Part shown: positions 63,801 through 64,000 of the stretch, in pieces | Layout: each line of letters begins with the position of its first letter | Position numbering within the stretch: position 1 is the stretch's first letter | Origin: Aptenodytes patagonicus | Taxonomy: Eukaryota > Chordata > Aves > Sphenisciformes > Spheniscidae | Direction of reading: 5' to 3' | Length of the DNA stretch: 64,000 bases | NCBI RefSeq assembly: GCF_965638725.1 | Contig: NC_134952.1 | Coordinates: forward strand, 66,555,424-66,619,423 | Made by a program: the position numbers and the translations under genes | The notes under the pieces: generated by a model | The model's input: the letters and a program-made list of their open reading frames with translations, nothing else | Told to the model about the DNA's origin: nothing | Databases searched by the model: none

Positions 63801-64000
63801 TTGAGTTTAAAACTACACTGGCTCATTGGGTTAGCAATTGTAGAATCAGGAAATGTCTTCTAGAAAATGCAGTTAATATTTATAAAATTGCACTGCTAAG
63901 GAATTACATTTTAGGAAATGGAAATCTGATTAGTCTCCTAATGTATTTAAGTTTATTCAGCCATCTCATTAGCTCTGCAACAATAATTTAAGAACACAAA
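60861..64000. other. DNA upstream of KLHL8, no gene assigned
   Basis: About 3.1 kb of ordinary-composition DNA. In other vertebrates HSD17B13/HSD17B11 lie on this side of KLHL8, but I could not recognise any of their exons here. A perfect 14-nt CAG/CTG palindrome lies at 61209-61222. An exon-like island at 63276-63339 is described separately. No transposon recognised. Confidence 0.55.
63276..63339. other. Exon-like island with splice consensus on both strands
   Basis: On the - strand, a pyrimidine-rich acceptor (cctcctacctttttacag) precedes 54 nt (63329-63276) ending in GGGAG|GTAAGG. On the + strand, ttacctcccag precedes 57 nt (63283-63339) ending in AAAAAG|GTAGGA. CpGs are locally enriched (gccgcgg, ctcgtcgc). 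The - strand reading beginning DQSDEHVPIRGTHCRKLG is open but I do not recognise it. It is too short to assign. Confidence 0.25.

Noticed and set aside
1-64000. tRNA or rRNA genes, CRISPR arrays, bacterial operons, integrated viral genomes
   Set aside because: No supporting structure was seen on either strand. The window is ordinary vertebrate gene and intergenic DNA with CR1 fragments.

Overview
The window looks like nuclear DNA of a bird. It holds short multi-exon vertebrate genes with GT-AG introns and several degraded CR1-type LINE 3' ends, whose terminal 'attctatgattctatg' and 'ttccaacccaaa' signatures are typical of avian genomes. I cannot place the species more finely. No prokaryotic, viral or plasmid architecture is visible.

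Two protein-coding genes were assembled exon by exon, and they point toward each other tail to tail. (1) Positions 1531-23340 on the + strand hold the last 14 coding exons of AFF1 (AF4), scaffold of the super elongation complex. They encode 787 residues to the stop; the 5' part of the gene lies left of the window. A long 3' UTR with AU-rich and Pumilio-type elements follows, with candidate poly(A) signals at 26752-26764 and 27741. (2) Positions 51188 down to 37460 on the - strand hold the complete coding region of KLHL8, a BTB-BACK-Kelch adaptor of Cullin-3 ubiquitin ligases. Nine coding exons join with consistent phases into 620 codons plus stop, which is the length I recall for the mammalian protein. 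A non-coding first exon probably lies in the CpG island at about 60.05-60.86 kb, and a good poly(A) signal sits at 36001-36006. The AFF1 then KLHL8 order and orientation matches human 4q21, which supports both identifications.

Layout: 1-1530 AFF1 intron; 1531-23340 AFF1 exons and introns (three CR1 fragments and long A-runs in introns); 23341 to about 27.75 kb AFF1 3' UTR; about 27.8-36.0 kb intergenic, no gene seen; 36.0-37.46 kb KLHL8 3' UTR; 37.46-51.2 kb KLHL8 coding exons with one CR1 in an intron; 51.2-60.5 kb KLHL8 first intron with a rearranged CR1; 60.05-60.86 kb CpG-island promoter; 60.9-64.0 kb upstream DNA with one exon-like island near 63.3 kb.

The two genes share no obvious pathway. 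AFF1 acts in transcription elongation in the nucleus and KLHL8 in substrate-specific ubiquitination. I found no convincing undescribed biological system. The points most worth checking are a proline inside the AF9/ENL-binding motif of AFF1, a NAGNAG acceptor in AFF1, a foldback-rearranged CR1, triplet repeats abutting the KLHL8 first splice donor, and the exon-like island at 63.3 kb.
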